DNA of 64,000 nucleotides from Xestospongia bergquistia (lineage: Eukaryota; Porifera; Demospongiae; Haplosclerida; Petrosiidae): the NCBI GenBank assembly GCA_963965975.1, contig OZ014414.1, forward strand, positions 4,191,501 to 4,255,500. The letters run 5' to 3'. This document shows, piece by piece, positions 46,501-60,337 of the stretch. The translations under genes and the position numbers were made by a program. How positions within the stretch are numbered: the stretch's first letter is position 1; every line of letters begins with the position of its first letter. Under the pieces are notes generated by a model, which did not search any database, was not told where the DNA came from, and saw only the letters and a list, made by a program, of their open reading frames with translations.

Positions 46501-49500
46501 TATTATGTAGTCTACACACACACACTCATAGTATCATATCCTCATGCTATTTACGTACTAAATTATGTTATACACATTTTACTCTACAAATGCACTTCAA
46601 AGCGTTTCTTTGTTCTATACAAATACAAGTAATATATGAAACTAACTTTCAATCATAAAGTAGCCCTAGAATAGAACACAATCAAACGCTGTCAGTAAAC
46701 AAAGAAATGTAAACGCGAATTTTGCTACCAACTTCCCTTTATGATGACAAGATCTTGGACAACGTTTCACTATCCTTTTGACTCTTCGTAGAACACAACA
46801 TGCTAACTTTACTTCGAGCAAAGGCAAACGCGTTCACATCACTAACCTTACATTTCTTTCCCTCTACAAACCACAGAAATAATTTGGTCACGGTGTGCGT
46901 TTGCGCATGCCAAACCACCTAGTAATAAAGATAAAATATTTAATGATAATTATTGCTGTGTCACTCACAAATATCACAGTTTTAGCACCTTCATTTAGTA
47001 ACACTCATTGAATTTAAAGTCAAGCTATATATACTAACACACTTCACTGTATTTACTTACCCTTGGGCTATAGCGAGTAACATTATTGTCTTGGATTTAC
47101 TGCAGAGAAAACTTTCAAATGATTTGGCTGAATGGAATCTGGTTCCTTTTTCTATCTGGCTAAACAGCCCTGTAGAAATAAAGTCATGAATCTTTGGCTG
47201 CTAAAACGAAGTAACGATGAACTAAACAAAGGGCTAAAGCTCATTGAATTTAAAGTCAAGCTATATATACTAATATGCTTGACTGTATTTACTTGCCCTT
47301 GGGCTATAGCAAGGAACATTATTGTCTTGGATTTACTGCAGAGAACACTGTCAAATGACCTGGCTGAATGAAATCCAGTTCCTTCTTATGTCTTGCTAAA
47401 TAACCCTGCTAAAATAAAGTCATGACTCCATGTTTGCTAAAACAAAGTAATACACTCTAAGATTTCTAGCACAAAATATTACAACGTGATTACAAATGCA
47501 CTAAAATAAGGGCTAAAGCTCATTGAATTTAAACTCAAGCTATATATACTAACACACTTCACTGTATTTACTTGCCCTTGGGCTATAGTGAGAAACATTA
47601 TTGTCTTGGATTTACTGCAGAGAACACTGTCAAATGATTTGGCTGAATGGAAACTAGTTCCTTCTTCTGTTTTGGTAAACAGCCCTGTAGAAATGAAGTT
47701 GTGAATGATTGGTTGCTAAAACGAAGTAATGCTGTCTAGGATTTCTAGTACAAATCTTTACAAGCTGATACTGATACCAAAGAAGACACAATGGGGGTTA
47801 AAAGCCCTGCAGAAATAAAGTCGTACTCATTGGTTGCGAAAACGCTAAGATTTCTAGTAGACATCGTGACAAGCTTACTGATGTTATCTTTAGTCTTATA
47901 TGAGGCTCCAACTGTATAATATCCTTCAGCAACAGCTGGTACAAGAATTACATCTGCTTTTGCTCTTCCAATAATTGAAATGCCTCCTCTACGATCTCAA
48001 CTGAAATACTAGGTATATCAGAACCCACCTAATAATAAAGATAAAATATTTAATGATAGTTATTGCTGTGTCACTCACAAATATCACAATTTTAGCAGCT
48101 TCATTTAGTAAAGCTCATTGAATTTAAAGTCAAGCTATATATACTAACACATTTCACTGTATTTAATTGCCCTTAGGCTATAGCAAGGAACATTATTGTC
48201 TTGGATTTACTGCAGAGAACACCGTCAAATGTTTTGGCTGAATGGAATCCAGTTCCTTCTTATGTCTTGCTAAATAACCCTGCTAAAATAAAGTCATGAC
48301 TCCATGTTTGCTAAAACAAAGTAATACTGTCTAAGATTTCTAGCACAAAATATTACAACGTGATTACAAATGCACTAAACTAAGGGCTAAAGCTCATTGA
48401 ATTTAAACTCAAGCTATATATACTAACACACTTCACTGTATTTACTTGCCCTTGGGCTATAGTGAGGAACATTATTGTCTTGGATTTACTGCAGAGAACA
48501 CCGTCAAATGATTTGGCTGAATGGAAACTAGTTCCTTCTTCTGTTTTGGTAAACAGCCCTGTAGAAATGAAGTTGTGAATGATTGGTTGCTAAAACGAAG
48601 TAATGCTGTCTAGGATTTCTAGTACAAATCTTTACAAGCTGATACTGATACCAAAGAAGACACAATGGGGGTTAAAAGCACTGCAGAAATAAAGTCGTAC
48701 TCATTGGTTGCGAAAACGCTAAGATTTCTAGTAGACATCGTGACAAGCTTACTGATGTTATCTTTAGTCTTATATGAGGCTCCAACTGTATAATATCCTT
48801 CAGCAACAGCTGGTACAAGAATTACATCTGCTTTTGCTCTTCCAATAATTGAAATGCCTCCTCTACGATCTCAACTGAAATACTAGGTATATCAGAACCC
48901 ACCTAATAATAAAGATAAAATATTTAATGATAGTTATTGCTGTGTCACTCACAAATATCACAATTTTAGCAGCTTCATTTAGTAAAGCTCATTGAATTTA
49001 AAGTCAAGCTATATATACTAACACATTTCACTGTATTTAATTGCCCTTAGGCTATAGCAAGGAACATTATTGTCTTGGATTTACTGCAGAGAACACCGTC
49101 AAATGTTTTGGCTGAATGGAATCCAGTTCCTTCTTCTGTCTTGCTAAACAGCCTGTAGAAATAAAGTCGTGACTCATTGGTTGCTACTAAAGAAGTAATG
49201 CTTCTAAGATTTCTAGTACAAACCTTTACAAGCTGATACTGATACCAGAGAAGACACAATGGGGGTGAAAAGACTTTTATACTGGTTATTAAAGTGTATA
49301 TATTACAGAGACAAGGAAACGTGATATATGTTTTAAAATGACTTATTACAGGCTTAGTTAAGATAACAAATGCACTAGAACTAAGGACAAAAGCTCATTG
49401 AATTTAAAGTCAAGCTAGATATACTAACACAAATGAAGTATTGATACACTGACTGTATTTACTTGCCCATGGGCTGTAGCGAGGAACATTATTGTCTTGG

Positions 49501-50789
49501 ATTTACTGCAGAGACCACTGTCAAATGATTTGGCTGAATGGAATCTGGTTCCTTCTTCTATCTTGCTAAACAGCCCTGTAGAAAGAAAGTCATGAATCTT
49601 TGTTGGCTAAAACGAAGTAACGATGCACTAAACTGAAGGCTAAAGCTCATTGAATTTAAAGTCAAGCTATATATACTAACACACTTGACTGTATTTACTT
49701 GCCCTTGGGCTATAGCGAGGAACATTATTGCTAAAATGAAGTAATGCAGTCTAAGATTTCTAGTATAACCATTACAAACACATTCACATATGATATCGGA
49801 CAATACTCAAGACTCAATAAAATCTCTACAATATGCACATTTTATAATATAAAGTGCATAGATAACTTATGGGACAGGAAGTCTACACATGATAATCATA
49901 TTCATAAGTATACACAATACAATAACCAACCAATAATACAGCACAAGCTGATACTGACACAAACGTAGAGACAGTGAGGGTAAACAGCCCTGCAGAAATA
50001 AAGTTGTGACAAAACATTACAAGCTAATACTGATACAAAAGTAGACACAATAGGTTTAAAAGGGCTTGTACTAAATAAAAACACTTGACTAACTACTCAT
50101 ATAATGGTAGACATAATGGGGCTAAATAGGCTTGTAGTGATAAAACAATTGACTAATATTATTCAGACTTCCTACATTGTACTAAATATACTGGTTACTA
50201 AAGTTTATATATTAGAGAAAAGGAATAGTCAGATGTGTTTCCAAATGACTTATCAGATGCACTAAAACTAAGGGCTAAAACTGACTCAATTTCTTTTGTT
50301 CTAGCGAGTAACATCATCGTATAAGATTTATTGCAGACAAGACTGTGAAATCACTTGGCTGCATGTAATACAGTTCCTTCTTCTGTCTTGCTCCACAGCC
50401 CTGCAGACGTAAAGTCCTGACAGATTGGTTTCTAAAATGAAGTAATGCTGTCTAAGATTTTTAATACAAACCTTTACAAGCTGATACTGATACCAAAGCA
50501 GACACAATCAGGGTAAAAAGCCTTTTAAAAACACTTGAATATTATTATTGAGACTTGCTACATTGACTGGCAGTACTTGTTACTACTGTTTTTTCCTTCT
50601 GTTCTAGCAAGGAATTTCATTGTCTCGGATTTACTGCAGAGAACACTGTCAAATGCTTGCCTGTTGGAATCCAGTTCTTTCTTTTGTCTTGTTAAACAGC
50701 CCTGCAGAAGTAAAGTCCTGACACATTGATTGCTAAAATGAAGTAATGCAGTCTATCATTTCTAGTACAAACCACTGTACTTTAGATTA

Positions 50790-51017
50790 TTGGTGATAGC
50801 TACTTGTAGTAACTTTTCTGCTGCTCTATTATATGCTATAAATCAGCTAGGAAAGCCAAATCTATCTTTTAAAGAAGAGCAGATCTTTTCTATTGTAGCT
50901 ATACATAACGGAAAAGATGTCTTCGTGTGGTTACCAACTGGTTTTGGAAAGAGTTTGTGTTTCAAAATCCTCCCTTTCATGATGGATTACAAGCTAGGTT
51001 ATGAACCAACTGCTTGA
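50790..51017 (+). pseudogene. RecQ-like helicase N-terminal fragment, copy B
   Basis: Same 75-codon sequence as 43111-43338, with motif 0 and LPTGFGKS Walker A and the same terminal TGA. It is part of the duplicated segment, and its position relative to the MITE end is preserved. Confidence 0.7.
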
Positions 51018-51163
51018 ATTCCTCTAGGTCTACAACAGATTTCTCTTGAGACACAATTCGAAGTTTGCACTTCATAAAAATATATGAAGAGAGACTATCA
51101 TATCATGTCCAGAAACAATAACATCAAGTAAAGCAGTTATTCACGAACCCCAATTATTTCACA

Positions 51164-51400
51164 TTCCAACAGCACTGAACAAATTTGTTGCTCTTTCGGC
51201 TTCCACTAAATAAATCTCTGCATTACTGACAAACACTCGTGCTTAAACTCGTGTAGTGAAAAAAACGTCATCAATATAAACCCGACCCATCAATTCGTCA
51301 TTTAATTTAAAATGTGTCATTATGATGTCAATAATTATGTGCATGCGCAAGCAGTAATGACCAGGCTCTTTTCTACCGCGAAAATCTGGGTACGAGGCTA
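51164..51400 (-). mobile_element. MITE end fragment, copy B
   Basis: Duplicate of 43485-43721, differing by about one base (AAAATCTGGG against AAAGTCTGGG). Confidence 0.8.
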
Positions 51401-52424
51401 GTACTAAATAAAAACATTCGACTAATTTTATTGAGACTTGCTACATTGTACAAAATATATTGGTTACTAAAGTCTTTATATTACAGAGAAAAGGACTAGT
51501 GAGATATTATATTTCAAAAAGACTTACAATAGGCTTAGTTAAGAAAACAAATGCACTAAAACTAAGGACTAAAGCTCACTGAATTTAAAAGTCATGCTAC
51601 ATATACTACAGGAGTACTGCTTCTCTGACTGTATTTGTTACTACTATCTTTCCATTTCTAGTACAAACCTTTTCAAGCTGATACTGATACCAAAGCAGAC
51701 ACAATGGGGGGAAAAAGCCTTTTAAAAACATTTGATTAATATTATTCAGACTTCCTACATTGTACTAAATATACTGGTTATAGGTGAGATATTACATTAT
51801 GAAATGACATATTACAGGTTTAGTTAAATGCACTAAAACTAAGGGCTAAAGCTCATTGAATTTAAAGTCAAGCTAAATATACTAACACAAACGAAGTATT
51901 GATACTCTGACTGTATTTATTTGCCCATGGGCTGTAGCGAGAAACGTTAGTGTCTTGGATTTACTGCAGAGAACACTGTCAAATGACTTCCCTGCATGGA
52001 ACACAGTTCCTTCTTCAGTCTTGCTCCACAGCCCTGCAGAAGTAAAGTCCTGACACATTGATTGCTAAAATGAAATGAAGCATTGCAGTCTAAGATTTCT
52101 AGTAGAAACCACTACAAGCTGATACTGATACAAGAGTAGACACAATAAGTTTTAAGTCAAGCTAGATATACTAACGCACATGAAGTATTGACACTTGACT
52201 GTATTTATTTACCCTTGGGCTGTAGCGAGGAACATTATTGTCTCGGATTTACTGTCAAATGACTTCCCTGCATGGAATACAGTTCCTTCTTCTAAAAAGC
52301 CCTGCAGAATAATCGTTGCTTGCTAAAAGGAAGTAATGCTGTCTAAGTTTTCTAGTACAAACTATTACAAGTTCATACTGATACAAAAATAAAGACAATG
52401 GGGGTAAAAAGGCTTGTACAAAAT

Positions 52425-52567
52425 TAGCCTTGTAGCCAAGCTTTCGCAATAGAAAAGAGCCTGGTAACTACTGTTTGCGTGTCAATGTGATGTCAATAAT
52501 TACGTGAAAGCACAAGCAGTAATGACCAGGGTTTCTTTTCTATCGCAAAAGTCTGGGTACGAGGCTA
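52425..52567 (+). mobile_element. MULE-like MITE, 143-bp deletion form
   Basis: Consists almost entirely of the two TIRs (TAGCCTTGTAGCCAAGCTTT and ...GGGTACGAGGCTA). The flanks AAAT and AATAAAT are only partly duplicated. Near-identical to the copy at 56142. Confidence 0.85.
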
Positions 52568-55500
52568 AATAAATAAAAAAACTCGTCCAATTTTATTTAC
52601 CCTTAGGCTGTAGTGAGGAACATCATTGTCTCGGATTTACTGCAGAGAACACTGTCAAATGATTTGGTTGAATGAAATCCAGTTCCTTCTTCTGTCTTGC
52701 CAAATAAAGTCATGATTCATTGCTTGCTAAAACGAAGTAATGCTGTCTAGCGCAAACTAATACAAGTTGATACTACAAAAGCACTAAACTAAGGGCTAAA
52801 GCTCATTGAATTTTTAAGTCAAGGTAGATAAGGCAAAAGCTCATTGAATTTAAAGTCAAGGTAGATAGGGCTAAAGCTCATTGCTGATACTGATACAAAA
52901 GTAGACACAATAGTTTAAACTCAAGCTAGGTATACTAACGCACATGAAGTATTGACACTTGACTGTATTTATTTACCCTTGGGCTGTACCGAGGAATATT
53001 ATTGTCTCGGATTTATTGCAGAGAACATTGTCAAATGATTTGGCTGAATTAAATCCAGTTCCTTCTTCTGTCTTGCTAAATAAAGTCATCATTCATTGCT
53101 TGCTAAAAGGAAGTAATGCTGTCTAGCACAAACTATTACAAGCTCATACTACAAAAGCACTAAACTAAGGGCTAAAGCTCATTGAATTTAAAGTCAAGGT
53201 AGATAAGACTAAAGCTTATTGAATTTAAAGTCAAGGTAGATAGGGCTAAAGCTCATTGAATTTAAAGTCAAGGTAGATAGGGCTAAAGCTCATTGAATTT
53301 AAAGTGAAGGTAAATATACTAATGCACATGAAGTATTGACACTATTTATTTGCCTTTGGGTTGTAGCAAGGAACATTATTGTCTCGGATTTACTGCAGAG
53401 AACACTGTCAAATGATTTTGCTGAATGGAATCCAGTTCCTTCTTCTGTCTTGTTAAACAGCCCTGCAGATATAAAGTCGTGATTCATTGGTTGCTAAAAT
53501 AAAGTAATGCTGTGTAAGATTTCTAGTACAGACCATTACAAGCTGATACTACAAATGCACTAAAACTAAGGGCTAAAGCTCATTCAATTTAAAGTCAAGG
53601 TGGATATACTAACGCACATGAAGTAATGACATTCTGATTATATTTATTTGCCTTAGGGCTGTAGAGAAGAACGTTATTTACTGCAGAACACTGTTAAATG
53701 ACTTGGCCAAATGGAATCCAGTTCCTTCTTCTGTCTTGCTCCACAGCCCTGTAGATGTAAAGTCCTAACACATTAGTTGCTAAAATGAAGTAATACATTT
53801 CTAATGATTTGTAGTACAACCATTACAAACACATGATATAGGACAATACTCAAGACTCAAAAAAATCTCCACAATATGCACATTTTATAATACATAGTGC
53901 ATAGATAACTTACGGGACAGGAAGTCTACACATGATAATCATATTCATAAGTATACACAATACAACAACCAACCAATAATACAGCACAAGCTGATACTGA
54001 CACAAATGTAGAGACAGTGAGGGTAAATAGCCCTGCAGAAATAAAATTGTGACAAACCATTACAAGCTGATACTGATACAAAAGTAGACACAATAGGTTT
54101 AAGTGGGCTTGTACTAAATAAAGGTAGACATAATGGGGCTAAATAGGCTTGTAGTGATAAAACATTTGACAAATATTATTCAGACTTCCTACATTGTACT
54201 AAATATATTGGTTACTGAAGTTTATATATTAGAGAAAAGGAAGTCAGATATCTTTCCATATGACTTATTACAGCCTTAGTTTGCATAAAAGATGCACTAA
54301 AACTAAGGGCTAAATCTGACTCAATTTCTTTTGTTCTAGCTAATAACATCATCGTCTAAGATTTATTGCAGACAAGACTGTCAAATCACTTGGCTGCATG
54401 GAATACAATTCTTTCTTTTGTCTTGTTAAACAGCCCTGCAGAAATAAAGTCCTGACACATTGATTGCTAAAATGAAGTAATGCAGTCCATGATTTCTAGT
54501 ACAAACCATTACAAGCTGATACTGATGCAAAAGTAGACACAATAGGTTTAAATGGGCTACATTGTACTATATATACTGGAAAAGGACTAGTCAGATATGT
54601 TTCCAAATGACTTATGACAGGCTTAGTTCAGATAACAAGATGCGCTAAACCTAGGGGCTAACGATCACTGAATATACTAACACACATGGAGTACTGCTAC
54701 TCTGACCATATTTATTTGCCCTTGGGCAGTAGCGAGGAACTGCAAGAACGCTGTCAAATGACTTAGTTGAATGGAATCCAGTTCCTTCTTCCGTCTTGCT
54801 AAACAGCCCTGCAGAAGTAAAGTCCTGAAACGTTGGCTGCTAAAGTAGTAATGTTGCCTAAGATTTCTAGTACAAACCTTTTCAAGCTGATACTGATACC
54901 AAAGCAGACACAATGGTGGTAAAAAGCCTTTTAAAAACACTTGACTAATATTATTCAGACTAACTATATTGTACTAAACATACTGGTTATTAAAGTGTAT
55001 ATATTATAGAGACAAGGAAAGGTGAGATATTATGTTTTATAATGACTTAATACAGGCTTTAACAAATGCACTAAACTAAGGGCTAAAGCTCATTAAAGTC
55101 AAGCTAGTCATACCAACACACATGAAGTATTGATACTCTGACTGTATTTACTTGCCCATGAGCTGTAGCTAGGAACATTATTTACTGCAGAACAATGTCA
55201 ACTGACTTGGCAGAATGGAATCCAATTCCTTCTTCTGTCTTGCTAAACAGCCCTGCAGAAATAAAGTCGTCACTCATTGGTTGCTAACGAAGTAATGCTG
55301 TCTAAGATTTCTACTACAAACCATTACAAGCTGATACTACAAATGCACTAAACTAAGGGCTAAAGCTCATTCAATTTGAAGTCAAGCTAGATATACTAAC
55401 GCACATGAAGTATTGACACTTGACTGATACTGATACAAAAACAATGGGGTTACATAGGCTTGTAGTAAATAAAAACACTTTACTAATATTGTTCAGACTT

Positions 55501-56141
55501 CCTACATTGTACTAAATATATTGGTTACTAAAGTCTATATATTAGAGAGGAAAGGAATAGTCAGATATGTTTCCAAATGACTTATGACAGGCTTAGTTTT
55601 AGTGCATCTGACTGAATTTCAAAGTCAAGCTACATATACTAACACACATGGACTACTGTTTACGTGAACGTATTTGTTACTACTGTCTTTCCCTTTTTTG
55701 TAGCGTTTACTGCAGAGAAGATTGCAAATGACTTGGGTGCATGGAATCCATTTCCTTCTTCAGTCTTGACATTTGCTACTAAAGAAGTAATGCTGTCTAA
55801 GATTTCTAGTACAAACCTTTACAAGCTCATTGAATTTAATGTCAAGCTAGATATACTAACACAAATGAAGTATTGATACTCTGACTCTATTTCTATTTAT
55901 TTGCCCATGGGCTGTAGTGAGGAACATTAGTGTCTCGGATTAACTGCAGGGAACACTGTCAAATGAGGTGAATGGAATCCAGTTCATTCTTCTGTCTTGC
56001 TAAAAAGCCCTGCAGAATTAAAGTCGTGATTCATTGCTTGCTAAAAGGAAGTAATGCTGTCTAAGATTTCTAGTACAAACTATTACATGCTCATACTGAT
56101 ACAAAAGTAAAGACAATGGGGTAAAATGGCTTGTACTAAAT

Positions 56142-56284
56142 TAGCCTTGTAGCCAAGCTTTCGCAATAGAAAAGAGCCTGGTAACTACTGTTTGCGTGTC
56201 ATTGTGATGTCAATAATTACGCGAATGCGCAAGCAGTAATGACCAGGGTTTCTTTTCTATCGCAAAAGTCTGGGTACGAGGCTA
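56142..56284 (+). mobile_element. MULE-like MITE, 143-bp form with 9-bp TSD
   Basis: Same sequence class as 52425-52567. It has a perfect 9-bp target duplication, GTACTAAAT, at 56133-56141 and 56285-56293, inside a unit of the large array. Confidence 0.9.
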
Positions 56285-59200
56285 GTACTAAATAAAGACA
56301 ATCGTCCAATTTATTGAGACTTGCTACAATATATACCGGTTACTAAATTTCAAGAAGACTTACAATAGGTTAGTTAAGATACAAATGCACTAAAACTAAG
56401 GGCTAAAGCTCACTGAATTTAAAAGTCATGTTAGATATACTACAGCACATGGAGTACTGCTTCTCTGACTGTATTTGTTACTACTGTCTTTCCCTTTTGT
56501 TGTAACGAGGAATTTCATTGTCTTGGAATTACTGCAGAGAACACTGTCAAATGACTTCCCTGCATGGAATACAGTTCCTTCTTCAGTTTTGATCCACAGC
56601 CCTGCAGAAGTAAAGTCCTTACACATTGATTGCTAAAATGAAATGAAGCAATGCAGTCTAAGGTTTCTAGTACAAACCATTACAAGCTGATACTGGTACA
56701 AAAGTAGACAGAATAAGTTTAAAGTCAAACTAGATATAATAACGCAAATGAAGTATTAAGACTTGACTGTATTTATTTACCCTTGGGCTGTACCGAGGAA
56801 CATTATTGTCTTGGATTTACTGCAGAGAACACTGTCAAATGACTTTCCTGCATGGAATACAGTTCCTTCTTCTGTCTTGCTCCACAGCCCTGCAGAAGTA
56901 AAGTCCTGACACATTGATTGCTAAAATGAAATGAAGCAATGCAGTCTAAGATTTCTAGTACAAACCATTACAAGCTGATACTGATACAAAAGTAGAGTTT
57001 AAAGTCAGGCTAGATATACTAACGCACATGAAGTATTGACACTTGACTGTATTCATTTACCCTTGGGCTGTAGCGAGGAATATTATTGTCTTGGATTTAC
57101 TGCAGAGAACACTGTCAAATGACTTCCCTGTATGGAATACAGTTCCTTCTTCTGTCTTGCTCCACAGCCCTGCAGAAGTAAAGTCCTGACACATTGATTG
57201 CTAAAATGAAATGAAGCAATGCAGTCTAAGGTTTCTAGTACAAACCATTACAAGCTGATACTGGTACAAAAGTACACACAATAGTTTAAAGTCAAGCTAG
57301 ATATACTAACAAACTTGAAGTATTGACACTTGACTGTATTTATTTACCCTTGGGCTGTAGTGAGGAACATTATTGTCTCGGATTTATTGCAGAGAACACT
57401 GTCAAATGATTTGGCTGAATGAAATCCAGTTCCTTCTTCTGTCTTGCCAAATAAAGTCATGATTCATTGCTTGCTAAAACGAAGTAATGCTGTCTAGCAC
57501 AAACTATTACAAAGCTGATACTACAAAAGCACTAAACTAAGGGCTAAAGCTCATTGAATTTTTAAGTCAAGGTAGATAAGGCTAAAGCTCATTGAATTGA
57601 AAGCCAAGGTAGATAGGGCTAAAGCTCATTATTGATACTAATACGAAAGTAGACACAATAGTTTAAACTCAAGCTAGAGATACTAACGCACATGAAGTAT
57701 TGACACTTGACTGTATTTATTTACCTTGGTCTGTACCAAGGAACATTATTGTCTCGGATTTACTGCAGAGAACACTGTCAAATGATTTGGCTGAATGAAA
57801 TCCAGTTCCTTCTTCTGTCTTGCTAAATAAAGTCATGATTCATTGCTTGCTAAAACGAAGTAATGCTGTCTAGCACAAACTATTACAAGCTGATACTACA
57901 AAAGCACTAAACTAAGGGCTAAAGCTCATTGAAGTCAAGGTAGACAAGACTAAAGCTCATTGAATTTTAAGTCAAGGTAGATAGGGATAAAGCTCATTGA
58001 ATTTAAAGTCAAGGTAGAGAGGGATAAAGCTCATTGAATTTAAAGTCAAGGTAGATAGGGCTAAAGCTCATTGAATTTAAAGTGAAGGTAGATATACTAA
58101 TGCACATGAAGTATTGACACTATTTATGTGCCTTAGGGCTGTAGCGAGGAACGTTATTTACTGCAGAACACTGTTAAATGACTTGGCAAAACGGAATTCA
58201 GTTCCTTCTTCTTTCTTGCTAAATGGCCCTGCAGAAGTAATGTCCTAAGTTTTCTAGTATAAACCATTACAAAGTCATACTCATACAAAAGTAAACACTA
58301 TGGGGGTAAAAAGGCTTGTACTAAATAAAAACGCTCGACTAATTTTATTGAGACTCGCTATATATATTATACAAAATATACCAGTTACTGAAGTCTTTAT
58401 ATTACGGACTAGTGAGATATTATATTTCAAAAAGACTTACGATAAGCTTAGTTAAGATAACAAAACACTAAAACTAAGGGCTAAAGCTCACTGAATTTAA
58501 AAGCTTAGTTAAGATAACAAAACACTAAAACTAAGGGCTAAAGCTCACTGAATTTAAAAGTCTTATACTACAGCACATGGAGTACTGCTTCTCTGACCGT
58601 GTTTGTTACTACTGTCTTTCTCTTTCTTGTAGCGAGGAATTGCCTTCATTGAATACAGTTCCTTCTTCTGTCTTGCTCCACAGCCCTGTAGAAGTGAAGT
58701 CCTAACACATTAGTTACTAAAATGAAGTAATGCATTTCTAATGATTTGTAGTACAACCATTACAAACACATTCACGTATGATATAGGACAATACTCAAGA
58801 CTCAAAAAAATCTCCACAATATGCACATTTTATAATACATAGTGCATAGATAACTTACGGGACAGGAAGTCTACACATGATAATCATATTCATAAGTATA
58901 CACAATACAACAACCAACCAATAATAATGCAGCACAAGCTGATACTGACACAAACGTAGAGACAGTGAGGGTAAATAACGCTGCAAAAAAATTATGACAA
59001 ACCATTACAAGCTGATACTGATACAAAAGTAGACACAATAGATTTAAATGGGCTACATTGTACTAAATATACTGGAAAAGGACTAGTCAGATATGTTTCC
59101 AAATGACTTACGACAGGCTTAGTTCAGATAACAGATGCGCTAAACCTAGGGGCTAAAGATCACTGAATATACTAACACACATGGAACTGCATGGAATACA

Positions 59201-60280
59201 ATTCCTTCTTATGTCTTGTTAAACAGCCCTGCAGAAATAAAGTCCTGACACATTGATTGCTAAAATGAAGTAATGCAGTCCATGATTTCTAGTACAAACC
59301 ATTACAAGCTGATACTAATATCACAGCAGACACAATGGTGGTAAAAAGCCTGTAAAAACACGTGACTTGCTACATTATACTAAATATACTGGTTACCAAA
59401 GTGTATATATTATATAGACAAGGATAGGTAAGATATTATGTTTTAAAATGACTGATTACAGGCTTAGTTAAGGTAATAAATGCACTAAAACTAAGAGCTA
59501 AATCTCACTGAATTTAAAAGTCAAGCTAGATATACTAACATACATGAGTACTGCTACTCTGACCATATTTGTTACTACTGTCTTTCCCTTTTGTTGCAGT
59601 GAGGAACATCATTATCAAACAAGCTGATACTGATACAAAAGTAGACGCAATGGGGGTAAATAGGCTTGTAGTAAATAAAACACGTGACTAATATTATTCA
59701 GACTTGCTACATTGTGCTAAATATACTGATTACTAAAGTCTATATATTACAGAGAAAAGACTAGTGAGATATTTTTGACTTATCACAGGGTTAGTTCAGA
59801 TAACTGATGCACTAAAAGTACTGAATTTAAAACTTAAGTTGGGCAAGCTAGATATACACACACACGTGGAGTACTGCTACTCTGACCATATTTGACTACT
59901 GTCTTTCCCTTTTGTTGTAGCGAAGAACATCACTGTCAAATGACTCGTCTGTATGGAATCCAGTTCCTTCTTCTGTCTTGCTAAACAGCCCTGCAGAAGT
60001 AAAGTCGAGACACACGGTTGCTAAAATGAAGGAATGGCATCTACATTTATTAATTTCTAGTACAAATTTGGTGCCAGTAGTCTTGCTAAACAGCCCTGCA
60101 GAAGTAAAATGCTGACACACTGTAGAAATGTGGCACCACTATTGTGAACTGAGAATGTTCAGTTGATGATGGATATTGTGCCATGATAATAACAACAATA
60201 TAACTCCGTATATCTTATCTATAGTACACAATGAACATTGTCTGTCTGAATATACGTTTATTAATCAGTTGCAGAGAACT

Positions 60281-60337
60281 AGGGGGCAGGGGGATGGAGC
60301 CCCCCACTTTTGAAATTGGGGGGGGCTCTGCCCCCTT
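60281..60337. repeat. GC-rich hairpin with G-runs
   Basis: AGGGGGCAG and CTGCCCCCT form an outer stem. GAGCCCCCC and GGGGGGCTC form an inner stem over a short loop. The run of eight G and several G5 tracts also allow quadruplex structure. It resembles a DNA-transposon subterminal hairpin, but no partner end is seen nearby. Confidence 0.7.

Larger units (their letters stand above)
45657..51885 (+). repeat. Segmental duplication, copy B (~6.2 kb)
   Basis: Begins abruptly in piggyBac coding sequence (AGTGGGAGGCAGGTCGG). It is joined to array sequence that in copy A continues CTGAAATACTAGG, so the junction is new. It ends at CTAAATATACTAA, where the copies diverge. It carries the same transposase stop, RecQ fragment and MITE end as copy A. 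Confidence 0.92.
34183..60110 (+). repeat. Large dispersed-tandem array with plus-strand exon-like cassette
   Basis: Dozens of units of roughly 300-450 bp, many shortened by deletions. A complete unit reads CTCATTGAATTTAAAGTCAA, TATACTAACACAC, a T-rich tract, GGGCTRTAG or TTTTGTTGTAG, then a 104-bp block starting CGAGGAACATTATTGTC and ending CAGCCCTGCAGAA, then GTAAAGTC or ATAAAGTC. A tail with CTAAGATTTCTAGTACAAAC, AAGCTGATACTGATAC and AGACACAATGGGGGTAAAA follows. The 104-bp block is open in one frame (ARNIIVLDLLQRTLSNDLAE and onward), but copies such as 38795-38820 carry a TGA. It hosts a piggyBac copy, MITEs and a segmental duplication. No known protein family is recognised. ORFs inside it are repeat sequence. 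Confidence 0.85.
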
